From a bacterium (GTDB taxonomy: Bacteria > Bacteroidota > Bacteroidia > Flavobacteriales_D > Crocinitomicaceae): a stretch of 37,407 nucleotides of DNA. The stretch spans positions 1 through 37,407 of the forward strand of contig JANSYQ010000032.1 of NCBI GenBank assembly GCA_024742305.1, in the 5' to 3' direction. The translations under genes were made by a program, and so were the position numbers. A model generated the notes under the pieces. The model searched no databases. It was not told where the DNA came from and saw only the letters and a list, made by a program, of their open reading frames with translations. Shown here one piece after another: positions 21,176 through 30,684 of the stretch (its first letter is position 1; each line of letters starts with the position of its first letter).

Positions 21176-22700
21176 CATTCGCTTTCCATTCTGCGTAATT
21201 CCACTCCAGCCAAGACTTCTTCTTCCATTTCCATTTGAACGCCGCTTTACGATACGCAATCATCATGCTGTATTCTTCTGGACTCATGTATAGATTTCGG
21301 TAACGTCGACTAGATATGCTACTATCAAATGAGCCAAACCAACGGACCTGTTTTTGATCAATGGCCGTGACTTTATCCAATGGTTGATCTAAGTGAGGAA
21401 GTGCCGAATCAGATAAGGTTGAAAGAAAGTTCAAGTGAACGAAAGCACCGTCCTCACGACTAAAATTGTACTTCGCAATAATTCGATCCCAGTTAAAGCC
21501 GGAAGATACGGTAAGTACAATTAACCATGCAACAGCGTTTTTTCGAAGCATGTAAAAATTAGATCGCGTATCTCGAATCTTAATAAACACGCTGAACAAG
21601 CCGTAAAGCACAAGTATGATGAAGAACATTACCGCGATTCTTTTGTGTGCCAATGAATAATATTCGATGTAATAAAGGTTTCGTATGGCAGCTGAAATAG
21701 CGAGAATGGCATTCTGACCGAGCCACAAATAGCACAATCGTTTCAACCAAATGTTCTTTTTGTAAAAATTGAGATTCCCACGGAAAAAGGTCAATACCAA
21801 AACGATAGAAAGCATAATCGCTACGATCAAAACAATCGTTCCGTAATGAACGAATTGACGCAAGAATTGTCCCTCAAATTCAAAATTTAGCCATACGCGA
21901 TCAATGTCCATGATGTTCATTAGAAGTAACAGTACATTCAAGGAACCGAACAAGAATATCCCAACGCGGTATTCATTCTTTAGCCCAGTCATACTGGATA
22001 TTTTCCGATGGTTCCTTACGCGAATTTTATCATCACTAGCGGCTAAATCGCGCTCCTCCAAAACTTCATTCTTTTTACGCATCAACAAGAAAATAGAAAC
22101 GATGAGCCCCAAGAGAAATGTAAGTATCCAGAAGAAATCAATGTTTTTAAAGAGGTAAATCAGCCCTTGATAAAGTTCTCCCAAAACAACATCAACATAC
22201 GCCCCAAACTCAGGGTTGGCAAATCCATACAACGTTGCGAAAAGAATAATGATCGCTACGGGAATGATGTAAAACCGCAATCGTTTGAATTGAAATTTAC
22301 GCTTAGATTCTTTTTGACGTACCACTTGTTGTTCCTCCTGTCCACTAAACAATTGACTATAGGAAAGAAAAATATTGCTGAATGACATCCCTAGAACATT
22401 GAGCAAAGAGCGCATTCTTGGAGCAATCATCACCCCAATGTACAAGAACAAGACGGAGAAGTGTATCACGTAGCTCCAAATAGAGTGGTGGAGAATAGTA
22501 AAACTAAGAGTGGCTAGAGTACAGGCGAATACCAGTCGCTCATAGAATGTTTTCAAAAGGAGTTGACCGCTAAAGGCAAACCAACCGAAGAGGATCGCTT
22601 CAAAGATCACCAAATTCAAGCCAAGAGCTTGTTGATGAAACAGGAATGCGAAAATTATAGCGAATACGAATAGTACCCGAACAGAATTAGACTGCTTCAT
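21144..22700 (-). CDS. DUF4173-family multi-pass membrane protein
   Basis: A 518-residue inner-membrane protein with about 11 to 12 helices. The region about 275-400 matches DUF4173: the VHYGTIVLIVAIMLSIVLVLTFFRG helix, then WLKRLCYLWLGQNAILAISAAIRN, YYIEYYSLAHKRIAVMFFIILVLYGL and KIRDTRSNFYMLRKNAVAW. A soluble C-terminal segment (about 440-518) follows the last helix. Function is unknown. The tail ELGIVNDEL and the stop codon are encoded by the intergenic ATTCA repeat, so the natural C-terminus has probably been replaced or extended. It is convergent with the LamG gene and lies about 90 bases from the J-domain gene pair in the same direction. Confidence 0.78.
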   Translation of the reverse strand: MKQSNSVRVLFVFAIIFAFLFHQQALGLNLVIFEAILFGWFAFSGQLLLKTFYERLVFACTLATLSFTILHHSIWSYVIHFSVLFLYIGVMIAPRMRSLLNVLGMSFSNIFLSYSQLFSGQEEQQVVRQKESKRKFQFKRLRFYIIPVAIIILFATLYGFANPEFGAYVDVVLGELYQGLIYLFKNIDFFWILTFLLGLIVSIFLLMRKKNEVLEERDLAASDDKIRVRNHRKISSMTGLKNEYRVGIFLFGSLNVLLLLMNIMDIDRVWLNFEFEGQFLRQFVHYGTIVLIVAIMLSIVLVLTFFRGNLNFYKKNIWLKRLCYLWLGQNAILAISAAIRNLYYIEYYSLAHKRIAVMFFIILVLYGLFSVFIKIRDTRSNFYMLRKNAVAWLIVLTVSSGFNWDRIIAKYNFSREDGAFVHLNFLSTLSDSALPHLDQPLDKVTAIDQKQVRWFGSFDSSISSRRYRNLYMSPEEYSMMIAYRKAAFKWKWKKKSWLEWNYAEWKANEELGIVNDEL

Positions 22701-22788
22701 GGTGAGTTGATTTTTTGGTTTCTACTAAAAAACGACTTCCTGCACTTTTTGGTGCAAGATTATATTTTTTTGGGAATTCAATAGGAGC

Positions 22789-23592
22789 TTACGAACTCAC
22801 TATTTCGTAGGCCTGTTGAATCTCTATAAATCGCGATTCAGCAGCTTTTATGATAGCTTCGTCTTGTCCTGCAAAGCGGTCGGGATGGTGTTTCTTGACC
22901 AATTTTCGATATGCTTTCTTTATCTCAGTCTCACTTGCGCCAGGGGATAAACCTAAAATTTCCAAGGCTTGTTCTTTGGCTGATTTCGACGGTTTTTTAA
23001 CTCGCTGACTCCTGTATTGACGTTGCTCTTGCTGCTTTTGAGCCTCCTCACGTGCCATCCGCTGTCGGTGCGATGCCATCATTCCCTTCAACTCTCGCAA
23101 TGGCAACTGCATGTCCTTCATGAGTTTCACGAGGAAGGAATATTCTCTAGCCAATAAGGTTCCATCCAATAAAGCCAGCTCCACGAGCATGTAAATCAAG
23201 TCGCTGCGTTCAGACTCATTTAGGTTGCGCTTGCTCCAATTGGCAATGCGACGTTCGCTAATTTCATTTTTCCAAATCTTATCGTAAGTATCCCAAAGTA
23301 GTTGTGGATCACGACCGAGCTCCGTCATTTTTTTGTGAAGAATCGCTTTCTTCTTGTCAGCGTCTCGTTTGTCCAGCTTGATGATCAATACAGCCGAACA
23401 GATGTACGCGTTCATAAAAGCACTCGTATTCTTGTCCTTTCGATTGGGAAGAAACTTTCGCTCCCACAGCTGCGCTTTAATTACATGGTAAAAAAAGATC
23501 ATCAATCCAGGGACAAAAGCAATGAACCACAACCACCAAAACTTTGGACCTTCATCGTTGTTAACAGTCAGTATGTAGAGCATCTGATTCAT
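22789..23592 (-). CDS. Membrane-anchored J-domain protein (TerB-like middle), copy 2
   Basis: A 267-residue protein with one N-terminal membrane helix (about 18-38) and a helical middle region (about 60-180) reminiscent of TerB/DjlA. The C-terminal J domain (about 207-267) contains YRKLVKKHHPDRF with the HPD triad at 236-238. It should face the cytoplasm and recruit DnaK to a membrane-proximal client. The architecture (helix, TerB-like region, C-terminal J domain) resembles DjlA. It is a tandem paralogue of the upstream gene: both share MMASH(R/K)QRMAREEA and end with FIEIQ(Q/K)AYE(I/L)(V/I)(T/S)S. The ATG overlaps the upstream stop in ATGA. Confidence 0.85.
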   Translation of the reverse strand: MNQMLYILTVNNDEGPKFWWLWFIAFVPGLMIFFYHVIKAQLWERKFLPNRKDKNTSAFMNAYICSAVLIIKLDKRDADKKKAILHKKMTELGRDPQLLWDTYDKIWKNEISERRIANWSKRNLNESERSDLIYMLVELALLDGTLLAREYSFLVKLMKDMQLPLRELKGMMASHRQRMAREEAQKQQEQRQYRSQRVKKPSKSAKEQALEILGLSPGASETEIKKAYRKLVKKHHPDRFAGQDEAIIKAAESRFIEIQQAYEIVSS

Positions 23593-24410
23593 GAGGTAAT
23601 TAGCTCGTAGGCTTTTTGAATTTCAATAAATTGAGCTTGTGCTGCATCAATAATAGCCTGATCTTGACCAACAAATCGATCGGGATGATGCTGCTTTACC
23701 AAGGAACGATACGCCTTCTTGATTTCATCTGCTCCGGCATGCGGTGAAACACCCAAAATCTCAAACGCTAGTTCCAAAGCACTTCTTGTAGGTGTTTTCT
23801 TTCTACTCGCTCGGTATTCTCTTTGACGTTGACGACGTTCGGCCTCTTCCCGAGCCATTCGTTGTTTGTGAGACGCCATCATGCTTCTTCGTTCTCTTGG
23901 ACTGATGTCGAGGTGCTCACAGATTTCACTCAAAATTTCCAACTCCGGTAGAATAACGCTTCCGTCCATGTAGGTGATTTCAATCAGCAAATACACCAGT
24001 TCCTCTCGTTCATCGTGATTAAAGTGCCAGTTGATCCAAGAAGCGGCATGTCGAACGCGGATGTCTTTCTTACTCAATGCGTCGTACTCCTCTTTTAAAT
24101 CAGAAAGACGATGAGAAAACTTGGCAAGCGCATGATTTAAGCGACTACGCTTCAAATCACTTTCTCGTTTGTCATGACGAATAAGGTGAACCACCAAAAT
24201 CATGTATGCGATGGCGATATTACGATCTGTTTTGGCGCCTTTTCGATCAAGAATGGAGTTCTCCCATTTCTTTAATTTGTAGATGGAAAAGAAATAATAG
24301 AAGAGAGTAGGAGCAGCAATAATCAACAAAACCAATAACACCGAATAACCTCCGTGGTTGTTCAGAGCATCCTTTTCAATGTCATGAAGAGAGTTGAGTA
24401 AAAGATTCAA
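23589..24410 (-). CDS. Membrane-anchored J-domain protein (TerB-like middle), copy 1
   Basis: A 273-residue paralogue of the following gene, with the same order of parts: a membrane helix at about 22-44, a helical TerB-like region (about 65-185) and a C-terminal J domain (about 213-273) with the HPD triad at 242-244 in SLVKQHHPDRF. The J domains are close (KKAYR(S/K)LVK, HHPDRF, GQD, FIEIQ) while the middles are strongly diverged, suggesting separate clients for one DnaK. The 4-base ATGA overlap with the next gene implies one transcript and coupled translation. It begins just after the terminator of the S46 peptidase gene. Confidence 0.85.
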   Translation of the reverse strand: MNLLLNSLHDIEKDALNNHGGYSVLLVLLIIAAPTLFYYFFSIYKLKKWENSILDRKGAKTDRNIAIAYMILVVHLIRHDKRESDLKRSRLNHALAKFSHRLSDLKEEYDALSKKDIRVRHAASWINWHFNHDEREELVYLLIEITYMDGSVILPELEILSEICEHLDISPRERRSMMASHKQRMAREEAERRQRQREYRASRKKTPTRSALELAFEILGVSPHAGADEIKKAYRSLVKQHHPDRFVGQDQAIIDAAQAQFIEIQKAYELITS

Positions 24411-24432
24411 AAGTAGAAGTTAGATAAAATAA

Positions 24433-24476
24433 AAAAGTCCCTGGTCATCGAGCGAAGTCGTGAAACAGGGACTTTT
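24433..24476 (-). terminator. Strong intrinsic terminator after the S46 peptidase gene
   Basis: AAAAGTCCCTG (24433-24443) and CAGGGACTTTT (24466-24476) are perfect 11-bp arms. Read on the minus strand the stem is followed by a T-rich run (complement of 24423-24436). The stem begins 18 bases after the S46 stop codon and ends the long minus-strand series that starts at rarA. Confidence 0.88.
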
Positions 24477-24494
24477 ATCAATTCTTGGAGTTGT

Positions 24495-26645
24495 TTACTT
24501 TACAATATTCAACTCGTCAATAATATTCGTAGCGCCGTAGCACTTGTCAACCAACCACAAAGTATAGCGGATATCACATGAGATAGTACGCTGAATGTTT
24601 GGTTCAAAGAAAATATCTCCGGACATCGCTTCCCAGTTTCCATCGAATGCGGTACCAATCAATTCACCATCACCGTTGATTACAGGAGAACCTGAGTTAC
24701 CTCCAGTGATGTCGTTGTTTGATAGGAAGTTAACAATGATTTGACCATTTTCATCGGCATACTGACCGTAGTCTTTCTTCTTGTGTACTTGTTTAATGCG
24801 CGGATCAACGTTGAATTCAGGGTTGTTTGGATCTTCCTTCGCTAACATTCCTTCCAACGTTGTTGTGTAATTGTATGTGATTCCGTCCTTAGGTGAATAA
24901 GGAAGAACATTTCCGTACGTCAATCGCATTGTGAAGTTGGCATTTGGATAGTAATTCTTGTCTGAATTCATCTCACGGAGGTGGTACACGAACAAGCGAT
25001 TTGCTTTGCTAAGTTTGTCCTCTGCCGCTTTCATTTCTTCTGTATCGTTCGCTGCTTCTCCAGCATCCCAAAGATCAACGACCAATTTGTACATCAAATC
25101 TTTTTCTAATGCCTCTAGAGTAGGGTCTTCAGAGAACGCATCAAACTTATCCTTGTTGAAGAAGATGGATTTTTTGCGTGCTTTCTTCATGAATTTGTCA
25201 ACACCTTTACGTCCCTTGGAAGCAATTTTCGCTACAAACTCACCCATTTGTTCCTCAGGAATATCTTCTACGTACATCGCCAATACTTCGTGAACGATTT
25301 CTGTTTCCATTTCCAGGTGACTGCTCTCAAAGAATTCCATTACTTGAGGACGGAAGAAGCTCGCCATCATACCGGCGCGTTGATTCATTACTGGGTCCTC
25401 GTCAACCATGGCATCCGCCCAAAACTTATAACGGATAACATTAATAATTGCATCGGCTTGGTACAAGAACTCTGACTGATATGCATTGAGGTAAACTACG
25501 TCGTTCGTTAATTCGTAGTACTCCTTCATGGAGCCAAGAATATCGAAGTTCAATCGTTTGTTTTTCATGTAGTCATTGAAATCGGCCTCCAAAGCTTGTT
25601 TCTTTCCAACTACGTTGTTATTCTTCACTTGCTCCGTTTGACCGATGAAATACTTCCAATAGTTTGCTACTTGCGCATATTTTGAAGAGTACTTCAAACG
25701 AACATCAGTATCCATGTCCATGTATTTCTTCATGATCTCCAGCTTCTTTGCACGGATGTCAACGCGCTTTGGCTGTTCTAGGTTAACTGCTTGTTCAACC
25801 CCCCAAGAGCTCAAGTAACGATCTGTTGACCCCGGGAAACCAAGAATCATAGCGAAATCGCCATCTTCTACACCTTTCAAGCTTACTGGCAAAGAGTGCT
25901 TTGGCTTCAAAGGAACGTTGTTCTCATTATAGTCTGCTGGCTCGTTGTTCGAATCTGAATAAATGCGGAACATAGAGAAATCTGCTGTGTGACGTGGCCA
26001 CATCCAGTTATCGGTGTCACCACCGTATTTCCCTGCCGACTGCGGAGGCGTTCCCACCAAACGAATGTCGGTGTACTTCTTCTTTACAAATAAGTAAAAC
26101 TCGTTTCCTTCAAAGAAAGATTTAACGCTTGCTTCATAGTTCGTTCCATCAGTGGCATCGGCGATTAACGCTTTGCGCACTTTGTCGATTTCCTCGTTGC
26201 GCTCGTCTTCTGTCATGTCGCTCTTCAAGTTTGCTTTCACAGAGCTGGTAACGTCTTCCATTCGAACGATGAAAGTCACAGAAAGTCCCTGAATTGGAAT
26301 TTCTTCTCCGTGATTTTTCGCCCAAAACCCGTTGTCCAAATAGTTATTCTGTGAAGTGGAAACTCCAGCTATGGCATCGTATCCACAGTGGTGGTTTGTT
26401 AGTACCAACCCTTTGTCAGAAATAACTTCTCCTGTACAAAATCCACCGAAAGAAACGATAGCGTCTTTCAAAGATGCGTTGTTAATGTCATAAATCTGCT
26501 CAGGCGTTAAATTCAACCCGTGCGCTTTCATGTCATCGTAATTGCGCCCCAACAAGAAGGGGAGCCACATACCTTCATCTGCACGAGATACAAACGATCC
26601 CGAAAAGATGATTACTGCTAGTAATATAAATTTGAATTGTTTCAT
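24495..26645 (-). CDS. S46-family dipeptidyl-peptidase, DPP7-like
   Basis: A 716-residue secreted or periplasmic serine exopeptidase that removes dipeptides from peptide N-termini. Signal peptide 1-22 (FVSRADEG junction). The chymotrypsin-fold triad is in place: the histidine in TNHHCGYD (His85 or His86), Asp222 in WPRHTADFS and Ser651 in GGNSGSPV. The position 18 residues after the serine, which distinguishes DPP7 (Gly, hydrophobic P1) from DPP11 (Arg, acidic P1), is Gly669 in AFDGNWEAMSGD. Length matches the family (about 710-720). It lies 45 bases downstream of the GH92 gene and ends at a strong terminator. A role in using extracellular protein is expected. Confidence 0.93.
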   Translation of the reverse strand: MKQFKFILLAVIIFSGSFVSRADEGMWLPFLLGRNYDDMKAHGLNLTPEQIYDINNASLKDAIVSFGGFCTGEVISDKGLVLTNHHCGYDAIAGVSTSQNNYLDNGFWAKNHGEEIPIQGLSVTFIVRMEDVTSSVKANLKSDMTEDERNEEIDKVRKALIADATDGTNYEASVKSFFEGNEFYLFVKKKYTDIRLVGTPPQSAGKYGGDTDNWMWPRHTADFSMFRIYSDSNNEPADYNENNVPLKPKHSLPVSLKGVEDGDFAMILGFPGSTDRYLSSWGVEQAVNLEQPKRVDIRAKKLEIMKKYMDMDTDVRLKYSSKYAQVANYWKYFIGQTEQVKNNNVVGKKQALEADFNDYMKNKRLNFDILGSMKEYYELTNDVVYLNAYQSEFLYQADAIINVIRYKFWADAMVDEDPVMNQRAGMMASFFRPQVMEFFESSHLEMETEIVHEVLAMYVEDIPEEQMGEFVAKIASKGRKGVDKFMKKARKKSIFFNKDKFDAFSEDPTLEALEKDLMYKLVVDLWDAGEAANDTEEMKAAEDKLSKANRLFVYHLREMNSDKNYYPNANFTMRLTYGNVLPYSPKDGITYNYTTTLEGMLAKEDPNNPEFNVDPRIKQVHKKKDYGQYADENGQIIVNFLSNNDITGGNSGSPVINGDGELIGTAFDGNWEAMSGDIFFEPNIQRTISCDIRYTLWLVDKCYGATNIIDELNIVK

Positions 26646-26690
26646 TTTCCGTTTTAGTTTTTCGCTGGCTAAAATACCAACTTTCTGATA

Positions 26691-29600
26691 TTATTTCAAC
26701 ACTATTTCATCCACAAAGAGCCAAGTATCGTTTCCAGCACCTAGATGCCATTCAGGACATTTTCCATAGTTCAATGCTGTTACGCGAATCTTTTTAAAGG
26801 ACTTTGCCTGTTCCAACTTGAAATTGAAGTCGAATATTTTCGCTGGTTCTACTTGCGTCGCCGTGTGAATGAGCTTATTGATTCCGATGATTTCAAAATT
26901 GACTCCGTCTGTGCTTCCTTCGAAAACAACAGCATTCGGTAGGAAAATCCACGATTTTGTATCCTCTAAGCAGCCCAATGCCATTTCTGAGATCGTCCGC
27001 GGATTCTTAAATGTCAGTTCCACCATGAGGTCTTGCGCCCAATAGCCTTGCCAATCTCCCGTGCGGTATTCGTTTCCTCCGCGAATTCCATCAATCATGG
27101 TCAAGTCGCCATAGGCAGCGTATTGGTTGGCGTATTCCGATTTAATCTCAATCGAAATATTTGGGTTCTTTTTTACAAGGTCCATCGTTACCACAGCGCT
27201 TTCGTTACCCAAAGAATCTTTCGCAAATGCTTTAACGGTGGTTGTTTCAGAAACATAGAATTCCTCTGAAGGTACCGCAACTGGACCATCATTTTCAGAT
27301 GGAATGAACCTGTAGTTCTGAACTGTTTTGCTTGTTTTTGGATCAGACCCGTCCGTAGTGAAATAAATTTCTGCCGGTAGCGGCGTCTGCAATGTCACGG
27401 CAGCTTGCTCTTCGAATATACGTTCCGTCTCTATTCGATGTGGAACCGGAACGAAGTCTTCCGGAACTTCTTCAATGGTCGGAGCCATCGCATAGGTTCT
27501 GTAGTTGGCGCTCGGAGCATCAGTCAAGAAATAGTGCAATTCTCCTCCTTTTGTAAGTTGTTCGTGATGGATGTAGCGCTGTTTCAACTCTTTCCCATTG
27601 AGCATTATTTTGTCAATGTACTTGGAATTATTACTCTCCTTAGTCGTTTTAATACGGAGATTGCGTCCTGAAAACTGTATTTGTCCATCATTCAATAAAG
27701 GCGTTCCGAAGTCGTAGTAAGGTCGACCAGGGGCGATTTGATAAAGGCCTAGAGCGCTCAGTACATACCAAGATGACATTTGACCGCAATCCTCGTTTCC
27801 CGATAAGCCATCGGGAGCATTTTTGTACAAGGTGGAGCTAATCTGATGAATGTAGTCTGCCGTTTTCTCGGGTGCATTCGTGTAGTTGTACAAATACGCC
27901 ATGTGATGCGACGGTTCATTGCCGTGCGCGTACTGTCCAATCAATCCCGTTATGTCCACCTGATGTCTTCCTGAAAGGTCCGAAGGTGTGGTAAACAAAC
28001 GATCCAACCATGCCTCCAAGGAGTCTTTTCCACCGAGCAAACCAGTGTGAACACCCACTGCATGTGGCGTGTATAAAGAGTATTGCCAACTATTGGCCTC
28101 TGTATAATTGAAGTTCACTTCAGCGGGATCGAATGGAGAGAACCAACTACCTGAACGCCTTGCACGCATGAACTTGGTGCTTGGGTCGTACAAGTTGATG
28201 AAGTTCATGGAACGCTTGCGGTATTCTTGTAAGTCTTCATTAAATGGAGTAGTGCCACTATTTTGATGATAATCGGCAATCATCTCAGCTATACAAAAGT
28301 CATTGTAGGCGTACTCCAAGGTTTTTGAAACGGATTCAGGTTCTTTGGAAACACCGAGAAATCCTTGGGATGCGTACTCCAGTTTACCGAGCTCGTCACG
28401 CATGGAGGTGGCAATCATTGCCTTAATGGCTTCTCGCGCATCGTAATCTTGAATACCTTTTGTGTAGGCGTCCGCAATAACGGAAACACTGTGATAGCCT
28501 ATCATACAGCCGGTTTCATTTCCAGCGAGTTCCCATATCGGCAGGGTTCCTTTTTGTTCGAATTGACGTAAAAATGTTCGAATAAAGTCGTTGGTTCGTT
28601 GCACTTGCGTCAACGTGAACAATGGATGCGTTGCTCGATACGTATCCCAAAGGGAAAAAACGGTGTAATTGTTTTTTGAGTCGTTGGGCAGTTCGTGAAT
28701 GTTTCCATCGTAACCTCGGTACCGGCCATCAACATCAGAAAATACGTTGGGATTAAGGTAAGAGTGATACAGTGCCGTGTAGAAGTTTGTCATGACTTCT
28801 TTGTCCTCGTTTTGGAACTGGATTTTGTTCAATTCTTGTCGCCATTGACGTTCTGTACTTGCACGTACCATGTTCAAGTCAAAATTGGGAATTTCCTTTT
28901 CCAAGTTGGCTTTAGCTCCATCAATATCTACTGCGGAAATCCCGACACGAAGCGTTACCCTCTCCGTATTTTTTGGAAAAATCAATAGCATTTTGTAGCG
29001 ACCTTTTTTTAAAATCATGCGCGCCTTTTGGAAGGGAACATCGGTTTTCAGGTAAAAATGAAATTCTTGTCGCTCCGCCCATGCTTTAGAAATTCGATAT
29101 CCTTGTACCGTATTATCATCGGGAGCCGACATGTCCGTTTCTATAATTCTATCACGGTGATCTAAGTCTAACAAGAGGAATTTCTTACCTTTTTCTTTGT
29201 TGAAAGTATACTCGTGTATTCCTGCACGGGTAGTTGTTGCGAGCTGCACATCGATATCTGGTTCTTCCAAGTGTACGCTGTAATATCCCGGGGATGCCGT
29301 TTCGTTATCGTGAGAAAAAGTGGATCCGTACCCGTCTTCTACTTGATATCCCGGGTCGAGTCTTGGAGAGCCATGTTGCGGAACAATTAATAAATCTCCG
29401 TAATCGCTAACGCCGGTTCCGCTTAAGTGAGTATGACTGAATCCATAAATTACATCATCGGAATAGTGATATCCGGAACAGCCGTCCCAGCCGTCGTGGC
29501 GTGTATCGGGACTCAATTGAATCATACCAAATGGGGCAGATGCTCCTGGGTACGTGTGTCCGTGCCCCCCTGTACCGATAAACGGATTGACATACGGCAG

Positions 29601-29738
29601 CTTATCTTCGCTAAATATGGATTTCGGACTCCCGACTTTGCTTTGTGCTTTATCGGATGCATTTTTAAGTTCAGGAATTTGCGCGTACGAATTGCAGGCG
29701 ACTAAGGCGCACAGCAGTACAACGTTCCAATTTTTCAT
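26691..29738 (-). CDS. GH92-family alpha-mannosidase with C-terminal beta-hexosaminidase-like and discoidin-like domains
   Basis: A 1015-residue exported glycosidase. The N-terminus has a signal with a lipobox-like LVAC (Cys15), so it may be a lipoprotein. The GH92 core runs from about 48 to 760: VNPFIGTGGHGHTYPGASAPFGMIQLSPDT, GFSHTHLSGTGVSDYGD, WDTYRATHPLFTL, the acid-bearing WELAGNETGCMIGYHS and SGNEDCGQMSSWYV with the catalytic-region acidic residues. A CHB_HEX_C-like domain (about 780-855, YFTTDGSDPKTS) and a discoidin-like domain (about 870-1015) follow. The enzyme uses calcium and cleaves alpha-mannosides of glycans. No SusC/SusD pair is present in the window. The ROK kinase gene ends 4 bases upstream, suggesting coupling to hexose phosphorylation. 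Confidence 0.92.
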   Translation of the reverse strand: MKNWNVVLLCALVACNSYAQIPELKNASDKAQSKVGSPKSIFSEDKLPYVNPFIGTGGHGHTYPGASAPFGMIQLSPDTRHDGWDGCSGYHYSDDVIYGFSHTHLSGTGVSDYGDLLIVPQHGSPRLDPGYQVEDGYGSTFSHDNETASPGYYSVHLEEPDIDVQLATTTRAGIHEYTFNKEKGKKFLLLDLDHRDRIIETDMSAPDDNTVQGYRISKAWAERQEFHFYLKTDVPFQKARMILKKGRYKMLLIFPKNTERVTLRVGISAVDIDGAKANLEKEIPNFDLNMVRASTERQWRQELNKIQFQNEDKEVMTNFYTALYHSYLNPNVFSDVDGRYRGYDGNIHELPNDSKNNYTVFSLWDTYRATHPLFTLTQVQRTNDFIRTFLRQFEQKGTLPIWELAGNETGCMIGYHSVSVIADAYTKGIQDYDAREAIKAMIATSMRDELGKLEYASQGFLGVSKEPESVSKTLEYAYNDFCIAEMIADYHQNSGTTPFNEDLQEYRKRSMNFINLYDPSTKFMRARRSGSWFSPFDPAEVNFNYTEANSWQYSLYTPHAVGVHTGLLGGKDSLEAWLDRLFTTPSDLSGRHQVDITGLIGQYAHGNEPSHHMAYLYNYTNAPEKTADYIHQISSTLYKNAPDGLSGNEDCGQMSSWYVLSALGLYQIAPGRPYYDFGTPLLNDGQIQFSGRNLRIKTTKESNNSKYIDKIMLNGKELKQRYIHHEQLTKGGELHYFLTDAPSANYRTYAMAPTIEEVPEDFVPVPHRIETERIFEEQAAVTLQTPLPAEIYFTTDGSDPKTSKTVQNYRFIPSENDGPVAVPSEEFYVSETTTVKAFAKDSLGNESAVVTMDLVKKNPNISIEIKSEYANQYAAYGDLTMIDGIRGGNEYRTGDWQGYWAQDLMVELTFKNPRTISEMALGCLEDTKSWIFLPNAVVFEGSTDGVNFEIIGINKLIHTATQVEPAKIFDFNFKLEQAKSFKKIRVTALNYGKCPEWHLGAGNDTWLFVDEIVLK

Positions 29739-29742
29739 AGAA

Positions 29743-30684
29743 TTAGTTTAATTCGTTCCAGACCAAAGAGCAACTTCCTAGTACCGCAGCATTTTTGTCA
29801 TGCAAGGCAGAAACTCGGATTTCAATCTTGTCTTGATAGATATTGAGGATGTGTTGCTCCATGTACGTTTTTACTTTATCCGCAAATGGCGCGCCATTTT
29901 GAGCGATACCCCCAAAAAGGATGTACGAAGCAGGGCTTGAGAAGCACGTGTAGTCGGCCAGTGCACCGCCCAACTTTTCAGCTGTGAAGTCGACAATTTC
30001 TTCTGCGAAAGCATCACCACTAGTCGCTAATTCAAAAACATCTTGAGCGGAAATGGACTCTAGGCGGCTCAATGCGGAAACGTCTTTGTTAGGTGAGTTT
30101 AGTTCCATCGCAGACCTCACTACTCCGGTAGCGGAGACGTATGTCTCTAAGCAACCTTTTCTGCCGCAACCACAACTTCTTCCATCAGGAATAACTCGAA
30201 AATGTCCGTATTCTCCGGCAAATCCATCGTGACCGTAAATTAATTTTCCATTGGCGACAATTCCGCTACCTAAACCAGTACCGAGAGTGATGAGAACAAA
30301 ATCTTTCAGGTCCTTTGCGTTTCCATAGATCATTTCACCGATGGCTGCTGCGTTGGCATCATTCGTAACGATTGCTTTTATACCAAATCGCGCTTCGAAT
30401 AATGCTGCAAGCGGGATACTGCCTTTCCAAGGAAGGTTAGGAGCAAATTCAATACTCCCAGTATTGATGTTTCCGTTCGGTGCACCAACACCGATGCCGA
30501 CAAGTGAATCGAGAAGTCCTTGATTTTCAATGACAGAATAAATCTCATCCACAAGTAATTCAGGAGATGCAAAGGATTTGGTAGGAACGGACGACTCAAA
30601 GAATGAAGTACCTTTTTCATCGCACAGTCCGAAGGCAACATTTGTACCTCCAATATCAACTCCAAGGGCAATTTTGGTTTTCAT
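29743..30684 (-). CDS. ROK-family sugar kinase (glucokinase-like)
   Basis: A 313-residue cytoplasmic kinase. The phosphate-binding motif GVDIGGTNVAFG is at residues 8-19, the second site LGTGLGSGIV follows at about 135-144, and the ROK signature has GEYGHFRV and the zinc-binding CGCGRKGCLE. The sugar-binding NDANAAA is at about 108. These support an ATP-dependent glucose, mannose or N-acetylglucosamine kinase; the exact sugar is not determined by sequence. It overlaps the HD-domain gene by 4 bases (ATGA) and lies 4 bases before the GH92 mannosidase, so phosphorylation of mannose or another hexose released by that enzyme is a reasonable inference. Confidence 0.88.
   Translation of the reverse strand: MKTKIALGVDIGGTNVAFGLCDEKGTSFFESSVPTKSFASPELLVDEIYSVIENQGLLDSLVGIGVGAPNGNINTGSIEFAPNLPWKGSIPLAALFEARFGIKAIVTNDANAAAIGEMIYGNAKDLKDFVLITLGTGLGSGIVANGKLIYGHDGFAGEYGHFRVIPDGRSCGCGRKGCLETYVSATGVVRSAMELNSPNKDVSALSRLESISAQDVFELATSGDAFAEEIVDFTAEKLGGALADYTCFSSPASYILFGGIAQNGAPFADKVKTYMEQHILNIYQDKIEIRVSALHDKNAAVLGSCSLVWNELN

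Noticed and set aside
26691-30684. A polysaccharide utilisation locus around GH92 and the ROK kinase
   Set aside because: There is no SusC/SusD pair, no sulfatase and no hybrid two-component or ECF regulator next to them; genes upstream are housekeeping or envelope functions.
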